This document shows positions 7,725 through 17,215 of a stretch of 64,000 nucleotides of DNA, in pieces. This DNA is from Planctomycetota bacterium (GTDB lineage Bacteria > Planctomycetota > B15-G4). The stretch covers positions 1 to 64,000 of the forward strand of contig JAJDEO010000034.1 in assembly GCA_029259745.1 (NCBI GenBank), written 5' to 3'. Under the pieces are notes generated by a model that had not been told where the DNA came from, made no database searches, and was given only the letters and a program-made list of their open reading frames with translations. The position numbers were made by a program, and so were the translations under genes. The stretch's first letter is position 1. Each line of letters begins with the position of its first letter.

Positions 7725-9286
7725 TGGCACATTTCAAGGGAACGGCTACAGACCACGAGGACTTCTCGGATCAGCTTGTCGAGATTCTCTCTAGCGATCA
7801 TGTGTCCGCCGTGGACAGCGTTGCGGCAGCGGGTACCGGCTACGCGCTAGGCGAGATCCTGACCGACAACAGCGGGACGGGTACAGCGACTCAGCGTGCG
7901 CAGTTTGAAGTGACGGCGCTTTCGGGGTCGACTGTGACGGGCGTGCGTATCTACAGCGCAGGCGCCTACACCGCCGACCCAACCGATCCGATTGCGACGT
8001 CTTCGAGCGGGTCTGGGACAGGCTGCACTCTGAACCTCACTCTGACAGACACGGGGTGGGACGTTGTTCGCAACATTGAGGACATCGCTGTCGTTGCGGC
8101 GACTCTGAATGATGGAGGGTCTGGCTACTCAGTCTCAGATGTGCTGAGCGTGGCTGGCGGCACCGGGACTGCTGCGACCATCACGGTAGACACAGTGAGC
8201 AGCGGAGAGATCACCGCATTCACGCTGACGACGAATGGCACGTACACGGTCGCCCCTACAACGACGACGGGGAATGCCGTGGCTGGCGGTGGCGGTTCTG
8301 GCGCGCTGTTTGACATCGACTTGGACGGGACCGTGGGTCGCAAGCAAGTCATTGCTCAGGGCCCTGGCTCTGGCAGTGACGACATCACGGTGGGGTGGTA
8401 CACCTACGTCAACTCGGGCAACAACGCGAACAACTGGGAACTCGCGGGGATGACTGGGTTCACCGCAGCGAACACGTGGGAGAACCAGCCGGGTAAAACT
8501 AAGGGCGAGTGGGCTGACCAGATCACGTTTCAGGGCGGTCAGTATCTCCTTCTTGTCGACGCCAGCTTCCCTTGGTGGGTGAATGTGGACGACAGGCGGG
8601 TGTTCATCGTGGCTCGCCCTGGTACGACGTACTCAAACGGATGGCTCGGCTTTGTCGAGCCTCTTGGGACATCGACGGAGTTCCCGTATCCATTGATGGT
8701 GGGCGGGCAGAGCAACACTCACACGATGGTCTACACGGACACAGACCTGAGCCACAGCGGCTTTGTAGATCCACGCTCTACGTTTTACGAGCTTGCGGGA
8801 GACCGCGTCGGGCCGGTTCAGTTTTACACGGGCTCTGCGTGGGCGTCGTTTGTGAACGCGGACAAGGACTCCTCGTCTCTGGATGCTGAACATGATCGAG
8901 GCGTCTACCCGATGGGCCAGCCGATCGGCACAAGCCCTGCTAGTGCGCCTGTCGACTCTGCGGACCAAGTCGTCGCGAATGGCACGGTCTACTTCACCGA
9001 CATCATTCCAAACACGGGTAGCCCTGGTTCACAGAGCGTCCGTCTTGGGGCGTCGCCGAATCCTGCTGGCGACGAGATCCTCCTTGTTCCGTGCGGCTTG
9101 TACTCGTCGCTGACGGGCGAGCTGAACTTCTGGGGCGAGCTGGGCGGGTGCTTCTGGTGCAGTGGGAACACAACGCCTACCCTCCAGCCGGAGGACACGA
9201 TCACGGAGGACGGCGAGGTCTACCGGGTGTTCAACATCGGACCGCGTAACGACGCGTGGGCGTTCTTTGCGATGAAGGAGTCCTGA
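7724..9286 (+). CDS. Tail-tip region structural protein with GTGYA repeat module
   Basis: 520 aa; the start ATG overlaps the tape measure stop (TAATG). Two Gly/Thr-rich copies of a module of about 65 residues (near 35-95 and 125-190, GTGYALGEILT and GSGYSVSDVLSV) are followed by a large C-terminal domain rich in Trp, Tyr and Gly. The same module occurs once in the next gene, and the two C-terminal domains share a general style (surface image, quoted strings such as WYTYVNSG). Probably a virion protein exposed at the tail tip; specific function unknown. Confidence 0.6.
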   Translation: MAHFKGTATDHEDFSDQLVEILSSDHVSAVDSVAAAGTGYALGEILTDNSGTGTATQRAQFEVTALSGSTVTGVRIYSAGAYTADPTDPIATSSSGSGTGCTLNLTLTDTGWDVVRNIEDIAVVAATLNDGGSGYSVSDVLSVAGGTGTAATITVDTVSSGEITAFTLTTNGTYTVAPTTTTGNAVAGGGGSGALFDIDLDGTVGRKQVIAQGPGSGSDDITVGWYTYVNSGNNANNWELAGMTGFTAANTWENQPGKTKGEWADQITFQGGQYLLLVDASFPWWVNVDDRRVFIVARPGTTYSNGWLGFVEPLGTSTEFPYPLMVGGQSNTHTMVYTDTDLSHSGFVDPRSTFYELAGDRVGPVQFYTGSAWASFVNADKDSSSLDAEHDRGVYPMGQPIGTSPASAPVDSADQVVANGTVYFTDIIPNTGSPGSQSVRLGASPNPAGDEILLVPCGLYSSLTGELNFWGELGGCFWCSGNTTPTLQPEDTITEDGEVYRVFNIGPRNDAWAFFAMKES

Positions 9287-10557
9287 TGGCTTTTGAGACC
9301 GGTACCGCAAGCAGCATGGCCGACTTTGTCGCTTCCATCGACACGTTCCTTGTCGCTGAGGGGTGGACACAGGACGAGGCGACTCCTGCGTCTGGCATCT
9401 ACTCCTGGACGCTCGGCTTGCTGAATGTCTCTGTGCGCTGGGATGTCGTGACGTCGTCTCCAAGTCCGGAGCACTTGGCGCTGTATCAAGCGCTGGGGTA
9501 TAGGCGTGGTGTAAAGCGCGTGGCGATCAATGCAGCCGGGACGGGGTATGCCGTCGACGACATACTGACGGTGGCGGGAGGGACCAGCACAACGGCTGCT
9601 ACGATCCGCGTGACGAGCGTGGACAGCGGCGCGAGCGACGCCATCGACGGCGCGGTTCTTGAGACCGCAGGATCAAACTACACGGCGGACCCCACCACGA
9701 CGGGGAACTCTGTGACTGGCGGAACGGGCTCAAGCGCGACTTTCGACCTGACGATGTCGGGCACGGTGAGCGGTGTACCTGGGCAGTTCTGCGGCGACTG
9801 CGGATCAGGCGTAGTCTCGGCGCTGGACTCCAGCTTGGACGAGACGCGCAGCCTCTACGAAATCGGAGACGGCCCTTACCCGAGCTACCACTTCTTCACA
9901 AACGAGACGGGCGTCAACTACTTCTACTGCGCCCTTCAGTACAGCTCTGGCCTCTACCGCCACCTTGCCTTCGGGAACATCGAGAAGAAGGGCGATTGGG
10001 TCGGCGGCGAGTTCGTGTGTGGTCACACGCATACAAACGCAAGTCCTACGTCTTCAAGCAACTGCGTGCTTTTGGACGGGCGCTGGAATCAGTCCAGCGG
10101 GTCTCAAGAGAACCGAGCGCCGACGATGCGGGTCGAGGGTCTACAGTCCTACGGCCAAGTTACGGACGGTCAGTGGGGTGAGTGCAACGGCGACGCGACC
10201 TTGGGTAACTTGAAGGTCGCGACAGATCGCGATGGGACGGCCCGCACTCAGCTGCTGGGTGGGTTCAAGGCGAACATGTTTGCTCCGCTCTTTGGCTGGG
10301 TCAGGTCAAACGTGGCAAACGGGTTTGTCCCGATGTACCCCATCGCAGTTTGGTTTGTGTCGACAAGTCCTTCGACGATTCGGCTTCTCGGTTTCATGAA
10401 GGACGTCCGAGGCATCAACATCGCCGCATTCACGGCGGGGGAGGAAGTCACGATCGGGTCGGACGTGTGGGTTGTCTTCCCTGCTGTCCGCAAGCAGAAC
10501 ACGGCAGTGACGGATGAGAGCAGGAACCAGGGCATTGCGTATCTCAAGAGGACGTAG
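9286..10557 (+). CDS. Tail-tip region structural protein, second GTGYA-module protein
   Basis: 423 aa. ATG at 9286 is preferred over an in-frame GTG at 9256 because it makes a TGATG overlap with the upstream stop. An N-terminal domain (FVASIDTFLVAEGWT) is followed by one copy of the GTGYAVDDILTVAGG module (about residues 84-150) and then a domain with several Cys (FCGDCGSG) and aromatic residues. Probably partner or paralogue of the preceding protein. The role is inferred from its place between the tape measure and distal tail genes. Confidence 0.6.
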   Translation: MAFETGTASSMADFVASIDTFLVAEGWTQDEATPASGIYSWTLGLLNVSVRWDVVTSSPSPEHLALYQALGYRRGVKRVAINAAGTGYAVDDILTVAGGTSTTAATIRVTSVDSGASDAIDGAVLETAGSNYTADPTTTGNSVTGGTGSSATFDLTMSGTVSGVPGQFCGDCGSGVVSALDSSLDETRSLYEIGDGPYPSYHFFTNETGVNYFYCALQYSSGLYRHLAFGNIEKKGDWVGGEFVCGHTHTNASPTSSSNCVLLDGRWNQSSGSQENRAPTMRVEGLQSYGQVTDGQWGECNGDATLGNLKVATDRDGTARTQLLGGFKANMFAPLFGWVRSNVANGFVPMYPIAVWFVSTSPSTIRLLGFMKDVRGINIAAFTAGEEVTIGSDVWVVFPAVRKQNTAVTDESRNQGIAYLKRT

Positions 10558-10560
10558 GCC

Positions 10561-12288
10561 ATGGCGAACTTCTCAGGGACAGCCGACGCCCTTCTTGGTC
10601 TGACAGACTTTGCTGGTGTAGGTGCAGACCGCGCGTACAACGACGCGGTGACAGCCTCGAAGGCTGGCGTGGAGGCTTTCCCGCAAGGCGGTGGGACGGC
10701 TGGACCTTCTGCGCATGCGGAAGCTCCCTCAGGTCCTGTGACGCGCAACCTTATACTGATGGCGTCCGCGAACTACGTTGGCTGCGAGCCGGACCTCGCG
10801 AGCGTGGGCGCTGAGTGGTACGGCGAGATTCACGTGATCCCTCGCGTCTTTGCGCTGGGGAACATTCTCTCGACGGTGACGGACTCCATCGAGATCTTCA
10901 ACGCGGACTTTGTCGATCACACGCTAGACGCTTTCACGAACACGGCTGGCGCTGGGACATCCATCACAAACCTGCCGAGTCTTCCTGCGGCGCTGGGGTC
11001 GTTTGGCGGGCTGACGCTGAACTTCCAGGTCACGACTGACGGCCCTCCTGTCATCGACGGGTTGCTGATCTTCGACTTCGATCTCTACACGACCCCGATC
11101 GTCGTGACGGGAATCCGCGTCGTGATGTTTCAGTACATCCCGGAGTCTCCTGTTGGCGAGAGCCTCCAGTTCTTGACGGAGATCTACGAGAGCCTGGACG
11201 GTTCTGAGCAGCGTGTGAAGTTGCGCAAGAACCCCCGCTCAACGATGAGGTTGCAGTTTCGCGTCGACGGTCGCACACGAGCGCGGATTGAGACCCTCTT
11301 GTTTGGGTGGCAGGGTCGAGTGTTCGGTGTACCGAGCTGGTGGGAGCCGACGTATCTCACCGCAGAGGCGTCATCAGCGGCGACGTCACTTTCCGTCAGC
11401 GACACAACGCTTTCAGACTTCCGTGTCGACGGGCTCGTGATGATCTTCACTGACGAAGACAACTTCGACGTTCAGGAGATCGACTCAAAGACGAGCACGA
11501 CCATCACGCTGAAGAGCGGGCTCAACGCAACGTTTGGCGCGGGCACGCAGATCTATCCTGTGCGGACGGCTTACGCTACGGACAACGTGGTGGGGAGTCG
11601 GCGTCCGGTCAAGGAGGCGGCTCTCGATGTGACATTCCTCGTCTTGGACAACGACTCTGACATTGGGAGCACCGCAGGGTTTAGCTCGTACAACAGCAAG
11701 GTGCTGTTCGACGATCCAAACGCTTTGCAGGAGCTTCCGTCTTCGCTGACTAGGCGCTTCTACACTCAGGACGGGAACACGGGCACGTTCTTGATCGAAG
11801 GTGCGTGGGACCAGCACAAGTGGGTCGCCGAGAAGGCGTTCATCGCGAGAACTCCTGAGGAGCGTTGGGCGCTGATCCAGGTCCTTCACGCGCTGGGTGG
11901 TCGACTGACCTCGTTCTACATCCCCACGTTTTACGACGACCTTCAGCCGGTCGCCGCGTTGGTCATCAGCACGGCAACCATGACAATCGCGAACATCGGG
12001 TACAGCACATACATCGAGGCGGCTTCTTCTCGCACGAAGATCCGTGTCGTGCTGACAGATGGCACGGCGATCGAGAGGACGATTCTTTCTTCTGTGGAGG
12101 TGGACGCTGACACGGAGACGCTGACCATGACGGAAAACTGGTCGGCCAACTACGCGCTCGATGACATCGCGCGCGTGGAGTACATCATGCACGTGCGTTT
12201 CGATACGGACACGTTCCGCATCCAGCACGACAACCAGGTGGGGCTGACAACGGTCGGCGCGACGATCAAGGAGGTACTTGGCGAGTGA
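10561..12288 (+). CDS. Distal tail protein-like
   Basis: 575 aa. The motif FLTEIYESLDGSEQRVKLRK with PRSTMRLQF resembles the distal tail / baseplate hub family in which phages place an EQR-x-x-LR signature, and a second half returns to the same fold (FYIPTFYDDLQPV). The N-terminal 200 residues are extra beta-rich sequence. It precedes the BR0599-type hub gene by a 4-bp overlap, the gene order of the tail-tip module in phages of this type. Confidence 0.6.
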   Translation: MANFSGTADALLGLTDFAGVGADRAYNDAVTASKAGVEAFPQGGGTAGPSAHAEAPSGPVTRNLILMASANYVGCEPDLASVGAEWYGEIHVIPRVFALGNILSTVTDSIEIFNADFVDHTLDAFTNTAGAGTSITNLPSLPAALGSFGGLTLNFQVTTDGPPVIDGLLIFDFDLYTTPIVVTGIRVVMFQYIPESPVGESLQFLTEIYESLDGSEQRVKLRKNPRSTMRLQFRVDGRTRARIETLLFGWQGRVFGVPSWWEPTYLTAEASSAATSLSVSDTTLSDFRVDGLVMIFTDEDNFDVQEIDSKTSTTITLKSGLNATFGAGTQIYPVRTAYATDNVVGSRRPVKEAALDVTFLVLDNDSDIGSTAGFSSYNSKVLFDDPNALQELPSSLTRRFYTQDGNTGTFLIEGAWDQHKWVAEKAFIARTPEERWALIQVLHALGGRLTSFYIPTFYDDLQPVAALVISTATMTIANIGYSTYIEAASSRTKIRVVLTDGTAIERTILSSVEVDADTETLTMTENWSANYALDDIARVEYIMHVRFDTDTFRIQHDNQVGLTTVGATIKEVLGE

Positions 12289-13100
12289 CGTTCCTAGGGT
12301 TTGAGACTAGCCAAGAGACCGGCGAGCCGATTGAGCTGTACCGCATCACACAGGGGTCGAACTTGTGGCTGCTCAACAGCAGCGAAGACACGTACACCTT
12401 CGGCGGTGACGACTACGAGCCCGCGCCTTTGACGCGTGGTCGGCTTTCTGACGATAGCGAGCAAGGGCAGGGGTCACTCAGTGTGAGCCTCCCTGCGACG
12501 AGTGCGCTTGCTGAGGCGTTCGCTCTGGTTGTTCCTGGACAGAAGATGTCCATTACGATCACGCGTTTGCACCGAACAGACGGTGGCACTCCTGAAGGCG
12601 TGCTGATCTTCAAGGGCTTCGTGCAGGGCGTGGACTTCTCTGAAGACCTTCGTCTTGCGTCGCTGAACGTTGTCCCTGTGACGAAGGGGTTGGCGCGCTC
12701 TATTCCTCGGTACAGCTACCAGGGAGTGTGTAACCACTTCTTGTACGACTCGCAGTGCAAGGTGTCTCAGTCTCTCTTCGCGTTCACGGCTAACGTTTCT
12801 GCTTCTAGCGGCAGCACGATCACAGTCCCTGGCCTGACTGCTTCCAAGGGAGCGGATTGGGCGAAGGGTGGCTTTGTCCAACTTGGGACGACGGACTTCC
12901 GCCTGATCATTGACCATCCGAACGACACGATCTCTTTGCTGCTTCCGTTCCCCAGCGATGTCGTGGGTGAGGAGGTTACGGTCTTCGCGGGGTGCGACCA
13001 CTCGCTTGCCACGTGCAAGTCCAAGTTTGACAACGTCGCGAACTACGGCGGTTTCGCCTTTGTGCCGCTCTTGAACATCTTCACTGTAGGACTCAAGTAG
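12285..13100 (+). CDS. Baseplate hub protein, DUF2163/BR0599 family, with four conserved Cys
   Basis: 271 aa, GTG start in a GTGA overlap. The C-terminal segment GCDHSLATCKSKFDN, NYGGF and a following P is the hallmark of the phage BR0599 / DUF2163 family, related to the gene-transfer-agent hub. Four cysteines, C149, C158, C237 and C244, are spaced as possible metal ligands; lambda gpL, in an equivalent tip position, binds a [4Fe-4S] cluster. Metal binding here is an inference. Confidence 0.78.
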   Translation: MTFLGFETSQETGEPIELYRITQGSNLWLLNSSEDTYTFGGDDYEPAPLTRGRLSDDSEQGQGSLSVSLPATSALAEAFALVVPGQKMSITITRLHRTDGGTPEGVLIFKGFVQGVDFSEDLRLASLNVVPVTKGLARSIPRYSYQGVCNHFLYDSQCKVSQSLFAFTANVSASSGSTITVPGLTASKGADWAKGGFVQLGTTDFRLIIDHPNDTISLLLPFPSDVVGEEVTVFAGCDHSLATCKSKFDNVANYGGFAFVPLLNIFTVGLK

Positions 13101-16040
13101 ATGGTCTTGACCGCGCTGTTGTACTACGTGTTGCTTGCTGTGCTTTCGGACCTTCTACGTCCAAAGCCAGACGTCGAGAACGTGAAGAAGGCCAAGCTGA
13201 CGGACTTCCAGTTCCCGACAGCGACAGAGGGCCGACCTGTCCCGATCGTGTTTGGGACGGTAAAGCTCTCAGGCCCTAACGTCGTGTGGTACGGAGACCT
13301 GAAGCAGGTTCCGATCACGAACGAGGTCGGCGGCGGACTCTTCACGAGCGGTGAGGACGTCATCGTCGGCTACAAGTACAAGATCGGCATTCAGTTTGGC
13401 CTTTGCCGTGGTGAGATCGACTCGATCTCAACAATCTGGATCGGCGACAAGATGATCTACGCGCCGGTCGGTGAGGGGAACCACAAGAAGACGATCGAGG
13501 GCGCTGTGCTTGGTGCGGGGACCGTCACGTTGAAGCGCAAGACGTTCTTCGGCGGTGACGAGCTGGGGAACGGCGGGATCAACGGTGACCTGACGATCTT
13601 TGTCGGCACGGAGAGTCAGGCGCCCTCGACTTACTTGGCAGACTTCCAGGCCGAGGGCGGGGACACGCCTGGGTATCGCGGCACGTGCTACGCAGTCTTC
13701 GAGCAGGGGTACATCGGCAACTCGACACAGATCGAGCCCTGGGCTTTTGAAGTGCGACGCATTCCTGTCGGGCTGGGCGCGACGAACTCGGTCGTGAACG
13801 TCGACGACGCGAATCCGGCTCACGTTCTTTACGAAGCAATCACGAACTCAGAGTGGGGTCTCGACGAGTCTGCTTCGGACATCGACGTTGCATCGTTCGA
13901 GGCTGCGGCGGCGACGTTGGAGTCCGAAGACAACGGCTTCAGCTACGCGATCAACAGCACGACGGAGGCTGAAGAGTTCATCGGGATTGTCGAGGAGCAG
14001 ATTGACGGCAAGGTCATCCTCGATCTGAGCACGGGCAAGTGGAAGCTGGTGCTTGCTCGCAACGACTACGTCATCAACGATTTGCCCGAGGTCACCAACG
14101 CAAACCTGATCGCCGTTGAGAGTTTCTCTCGCGGGACGTGGGAGGACTCGACAAACCAGATCACCGTGAACTTCACGGACCGTCAGCTGGAGTACAAGGA
14201 GACGTATGCTGTCGCGCAGGACATGGCAAACCAGCGCATCCAGGGGCGCGTTGTCTTCGGCACAAAGACATTCCCTGGCGTGACAAGCGCGGCTCTTGCG
14301 AACAACCTCGCATGGCGACAGTTGAGGCAGAGCAGTTTTCCTCTTGCACGCGTTGTCCTGCGAGTGGACCGGAGTCTCTTCGGGTTGCAGGTTCTCAGCG
14401 TGATCAAGTGGTCCAGCACGGTGGGCGACACAGCGTTCACTGACTTGGTACTCCGTGTCACGAAGGTGGACTACGGAAACCTTGACCAAGGGCAGATTCG
14501 CGTAGAGGCCGTTCAGGACATCTTCGCCTTTGCTGAGGCGAGCTACGCCGATCCCTTTGGTACGGGTTGGGTGACCACCGACGACGACCTTGTCGCAGTT
14601 CCTGCCAACGAGCAGGTTGTGATGGAGGCTCCTTACGCGTTTCTTGTCCGCGACCCTGACAACGAGACGACTGTCTTCACAGACAAGCTGTGGTGCGGCT
14701 TCCGTCCCCAGGTGCAGGAGGCAAAGGCTTTCATCGTTCAGCGAAACTCTTCTGGCACTCCCTCGGGTGACTTTGAGGCGGCGGGCTCGATCTTCGCTGT
14801 GATGCAGATTGGGACTCTTGCGGCGGCTCTTGATACGAGCGGAGCGGGCTTGGCGAGCTTCTCTCTCAACGAGGCGGGAACTCTGGGTAGCCAGAGCGAC
14901 GTGATCGACGGTATGGACGCAGAGCCCGCGGCCTCTGTCATGGGCCTCGGGCTGATCAACCTCATCATGATTGGCGAAGCAGACAGCGCGACGATGGAGC
15001 TGTGCTTCGTCGGAGGCGTCGCGGAGGGGACAGGCAGCCAGGTCGACTTCACATCTGTGTATCGAGGCGTGCTGGACAGCACGCGCCAGGCGCACTCTTT
15101 GGGTGACCGCGTCTACTTGCTTTGCATGGGCGGTGCGTTGTCCGCAGGCTCCATTCCCGCAGACAACAACGTGGACGTGAAGCTCGTCGTGGAGAGTTCC
15201 ACGGAGACGCTGGCCGAAGCTACCGCGACGACGGTTGCGGTCGACTTTGACAACCGACTGCGCCGACCTTACGCACCCTCGCGGCTGGAGCTGAATGGCT
15301 CTGAGTACCCTTCTGGCAACGTGAGTCTCGACGTTGCTTTGCAGGGGGCGCCTACATCAGATCAGCTGGGGCTGACGGTTGAGTATGTGCGCCGCGACTT
15401 CCGCACCCTTGACGAGGTTGCGGGGTGGACCGATGAGTCGCTCTTGCCGAGCGACTTCCCGGCAGCGAACACGACGGAGTATCGCGTGGAGCTGAGCGAA
15501 GACCCTTCTGGCAGCAACACCTTGCTGCTTGCCTACGATTGGGGCGAGGGGTCAGGCGACTTCAACGACTTCGACTTCAGCCGGACGGACATCATCGCTG
15601 CGAATGGTGGGGCAGTCCCGACTGATCTGAGGGTGAAGGTGCGCGCTCGCCACACGTACGATTCGGTGGTGTATGAGGCGGCTCATCCTCTCCAGTTCGA
15701 CTTCACGTCAGAGTCTGACGATCTCGACGGCCTTTTTGAGCTGGGTGTCCTGGACGACACGGACGTGAGCGCGACCTACGTCGCGGCAGCGACAGGGACG
15801 TTCACGTTCACGATCGGGACTGACTTGTTCACGACGGACGACGTCGAGGCTCGCCTGAATGGCGGGTCTTGGACGACGGTGATTGCCTCTGGTGGCGGTG
15901 TCAGTGGTACACTGGCAGTGACGAGCGGCGATGATCTTGAGGTCCGTCACTTGCAGAGCGGCGCGGGGTCGTCTCAGACGCAGCTCGTCATCACAAACCC
16001 TTCGGCGACTAGCGTGGCGCAGGGGATTCTCGTCGTCTGA
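13101..16040 (+). CDS. Tip attachment protein J-like / central tail fibre
   Basis: 979 aa. After a hydrophobic N-terminus the protein shows the usual start of this class (PTATEGRPVPIVFGTVKLSGPN, in part), then GLCRGEIDSI, a domain with FEVRRIP, VIYEAI-like and NQITVNFTDR. These are the hub domains of phage-tail_3/J-like proteins. The C-terminal half (about 480-979) is beta-rich and presumably forms the receptor-binding part. It is the last large tail gene and begins immediately after the hub gene stop. Confidence 0.8.
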   Translation: MVLTALLYYVLLAVLSDLLRPKPDVENVKKAKLTDFQFPTATEGRPVPIVFGTVKLSGPNVVWYGDLKQVPITNEVGGGLFTSGEDVIVGYKYKIGIQFGLCRGEIDSISTIWIGDKMIYAPVGEGNHKKTIEGAVLGAGTVTLKRKTFFGGDELGNGGINGDLTIFVGTESQAPSTYLADFQAEGGDTPGYRGTCYAVFEQGYIGNSTQIEPWAFEVRRIPVGLGATNSVVNVDDANPAHVLYEAITNSEWGLDESASDIDVASFEAAAATLESEDNGFSYAINSTTEAEEFIGIVEEQIDGKVILDLSTGKWKLVLARNDYVINDLPEVTNANLIAVESFSRGTWEDSTNQITVNFTDRQLEYKETYAVAQDMANQRIQGRVVFGTKTFPGVTSAALANNLAWRQLRQSSFPLARVVLRVDRSLFGLQVLSVIKWSSTVGDTAFTDLVLRVTKVDYGNLDQGQIRVEAVQDIFAFAEASYADPFGTGWVTTDDDLVAVPANEQVVMEAPYAFLVRDPDNETTVFTDKLWCGFRPQVQEAKAFIVQRNSSGTPSGDFEAAGSIFAVMQIGTLAAALDTSGAGLASFSLNEAGTLGSQSDVIDGMDAEPAASVMGLGLINLIMIGEADSATMELCFVGGVAEGTGSQVDFTSVYRGVLDSTRQAHSLGDRVYLLCMGGALSAGSIPADNNVDVKLVVESSTETLAEATATTVAVDFDNRLRRPYAPSRLELNGSEYPSGNVSLDVALQGAPTSDQLGLTVEYVRRDFRTLDEVAGWTDESLLPSDFPAANTTEYRVELSEDPSGSNTLLLAYDWGEGSGDFNDFDFSRTDIIAANGGAVPTDLRVKVRARHTYDSVVYEAAHPLQFDFTSESDDLDGLFELGVLDDTDVSATYVAAATGTFTFTIGTDLFTTDDVEARLNGGSWTTVIASGGGVSGTLAVTSGDDLEVRHLQSGAGSSQTQLVITNPSATSVAQGILVV

Positions 16041-16042
16041 TC

Positions 16043-16450
16043 TTGGAGATCCTAGCTTTGACTGAGTGGATCTTCTGGGTGTTTGACGACACGGCCTTCA
16101 TGCCGAGGACGCACTGCGGTCCTGGCTGGAGCACCCCTGTCCTTCAGGGGTTTGCGATAGCTTCAGGCGTGATTATTGCTACGTCGTACCTAGTCCTGCC
16201 CTTTTTCTACGTGCTGATGTGGAACCGCTGGGCCAAGGGCGGGCGCTCTCCACACAGCCTGCGCACTCACCTTTTGTTGCTGCTCGCGTTTGTGCTGACC
16301 TGCGGGGTCACGCACGTGACTGGCGATGTCTTGATGTTTTTCTGGCCGGCATACCGCCTTGATACTTCGGTCAAGGTGATTTGCGCGACTATCTCGGTCT
16401 GTGCGGTCTTTACAGCAGCGGTGGACCTTTTGCGGGGCAGCGATGACTGA
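16043..16450 (+). CDS. Stand-alone ethylene-receptor-like transmembrane domain protein
   Basis: 135 aa from a TTG start (weakly supported; a second in-frame TTG lies at 16058). Three transmembrane helices are predicted near residues 33-60, 74-97 and 109-130. The order FMPRTHCG, then SY-x-x-x-P, then LTCGVTH-x-x-D, then WPAYRLD follows the N-terminal sensor domain of ethylene receptors and related bacterial histidine kinases. Cys87 and His91 match the copper-binding C-x-x-x-H pair, and Tyr49 and Pro53 also match; the usual Asp of helix 1 is Gly42. No kinase, GAF or PAS domain follows. It overlaps the next small membrane gene, in a place where phages often keep lysis genes, so a holin-type role is an alternative. 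Confidence 0.65.
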   Translation: MEILALTEWIFWVFDDTAFMPRTHCGPGWSTPVLQGFAIASGVIIATSYLVLPFFYVLMWNRWAKGGRSPHSLRTHLLLLLAFVLTCGVTHVTGDVLMFFWPAYRLDTSVKVICATISVCAVFTAAVDLLRGSDD

Positions 16451-16763
16451 CGCGGATGATTCCAAGCCTGCGCTGATAAACCGGCAGTCCCTTGTGCCGC
16501 TCGGAGCTGCGTTGGGCGTTGCGGTTGTTGTGGTCGGCGGGATGCTTTCTCTCTCCTCGCGCCTAATCCACATCGAGCATGCGATCGGGGGCAATACGCG
16601 CAGCATCGGCAATCTGCGGGAGGAGGTCTTGGTGGGCTTTGGCGAGATGAGAGCGGCGACTGAGGACCGCATCTTTCGCGCGGAGGTTCGCGGTTGGATT
16701 GAGCTGCTTCGCCTTGCGAACAAAGACAAGGACGTCATCTGGCCGGATTTGCCTGGCAACTGA
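16443..16763 (+). CDS. Small membrane protein with C-terminal helical region
   Basis: 106 aa. The ATG at 16443 lies inside the end of the upstream gene (8-bp overlap). One transmembrane helix is predicted at about residues 18-40, followed by an amphipathic or coiled-coil segment (IEHAIGGNTRSIGNLREEV) and the ending DVIWPDLP, a closing motif seen in many small phage proteins. It could be a holin accessory or spanin-like protein; no lipobox is present. Confidence 0.55.
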   Translation: MTDADDSKPALINRQSLVPLGAALGVAVVVVGGMLSLSSRLIHIEHAIGGNTRSIGNLREEVLVGFGEMRAATEDRIFRAEVRGWIELLRLANKDKDVIWPDLPGN

Positions 16764-17215
16764 CGAGCCGCACAGCTCGCCAGGCGCCGTCTAAGCTCGC
16801 TGGGCGGCTAATGGGGTGGTGACAAAGAGGGTGGACGTCGAGACGCGCCAGGCGCAGCCGGAGAGGCTCTGCGCGAGGTTTGCGCACGGCGATGCTGAAG
16901 CGGGAGGCACGAGGCAGCTAGGGGCTCAGATGTCTGGTTTCGTTTGTAACCTTCAGTACGTGCGAAGCGAGAGTTTTCAAATCCGCCGATAGATGGCGAT
17001 CGTTTTGGTTACACGGTTACACGACAAGGTCTCTTACGCGTTATAGGGCACGAAAGCGCCCCATGGTGCGAAAGTGGAGTGCAACCATCAGTGTTACCTC
17101 GTCGCGCGATTGAAACCGCGACGGGTGGTTGCACAACTCACTTTTGTCGTCACTTTGCGTGACGTTCCACGTGAAACCAGGCAGACTGGCGCTTTTCCCA
17201 CCCCAAGGAGAGGTC
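16764..17215 (+). promoter_or_regulatory. 452-bp intergenic region with nested inverted repeat
   Basis: No convincing gene is seen. GTGCAACCA (17079-17087) is complementary to TGGTTGCAC (17126-17134), with GTCGCG (17101-17106) and CGCGAC (17117-17122) nested inside. The right arm contains TTGCAC, the -35-like hexamer used in other promoters here. Upstream lie GTTACAC direct repeats (about 17018-17032) and GCGTTATAGGG. The region probably holds the promoter and operator of the gene starting at 17216, which has AAGGAGAGGTC before its ATG. Confidence 0.5.

Noticed and set aside
13848..15095. 415-aa - strand open frame inside the J-like gene
   Set aside because: Antisense shadow of a coherent tail protein; no recognisable domain.
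17129..17215. GTG at 17129 as start of the 17.2-kb gene
   Set aside because: It would place the coding start inside the inverted repeat and lacks a ribosome site, whereas ATG 17216 has AAGGAGAGG.
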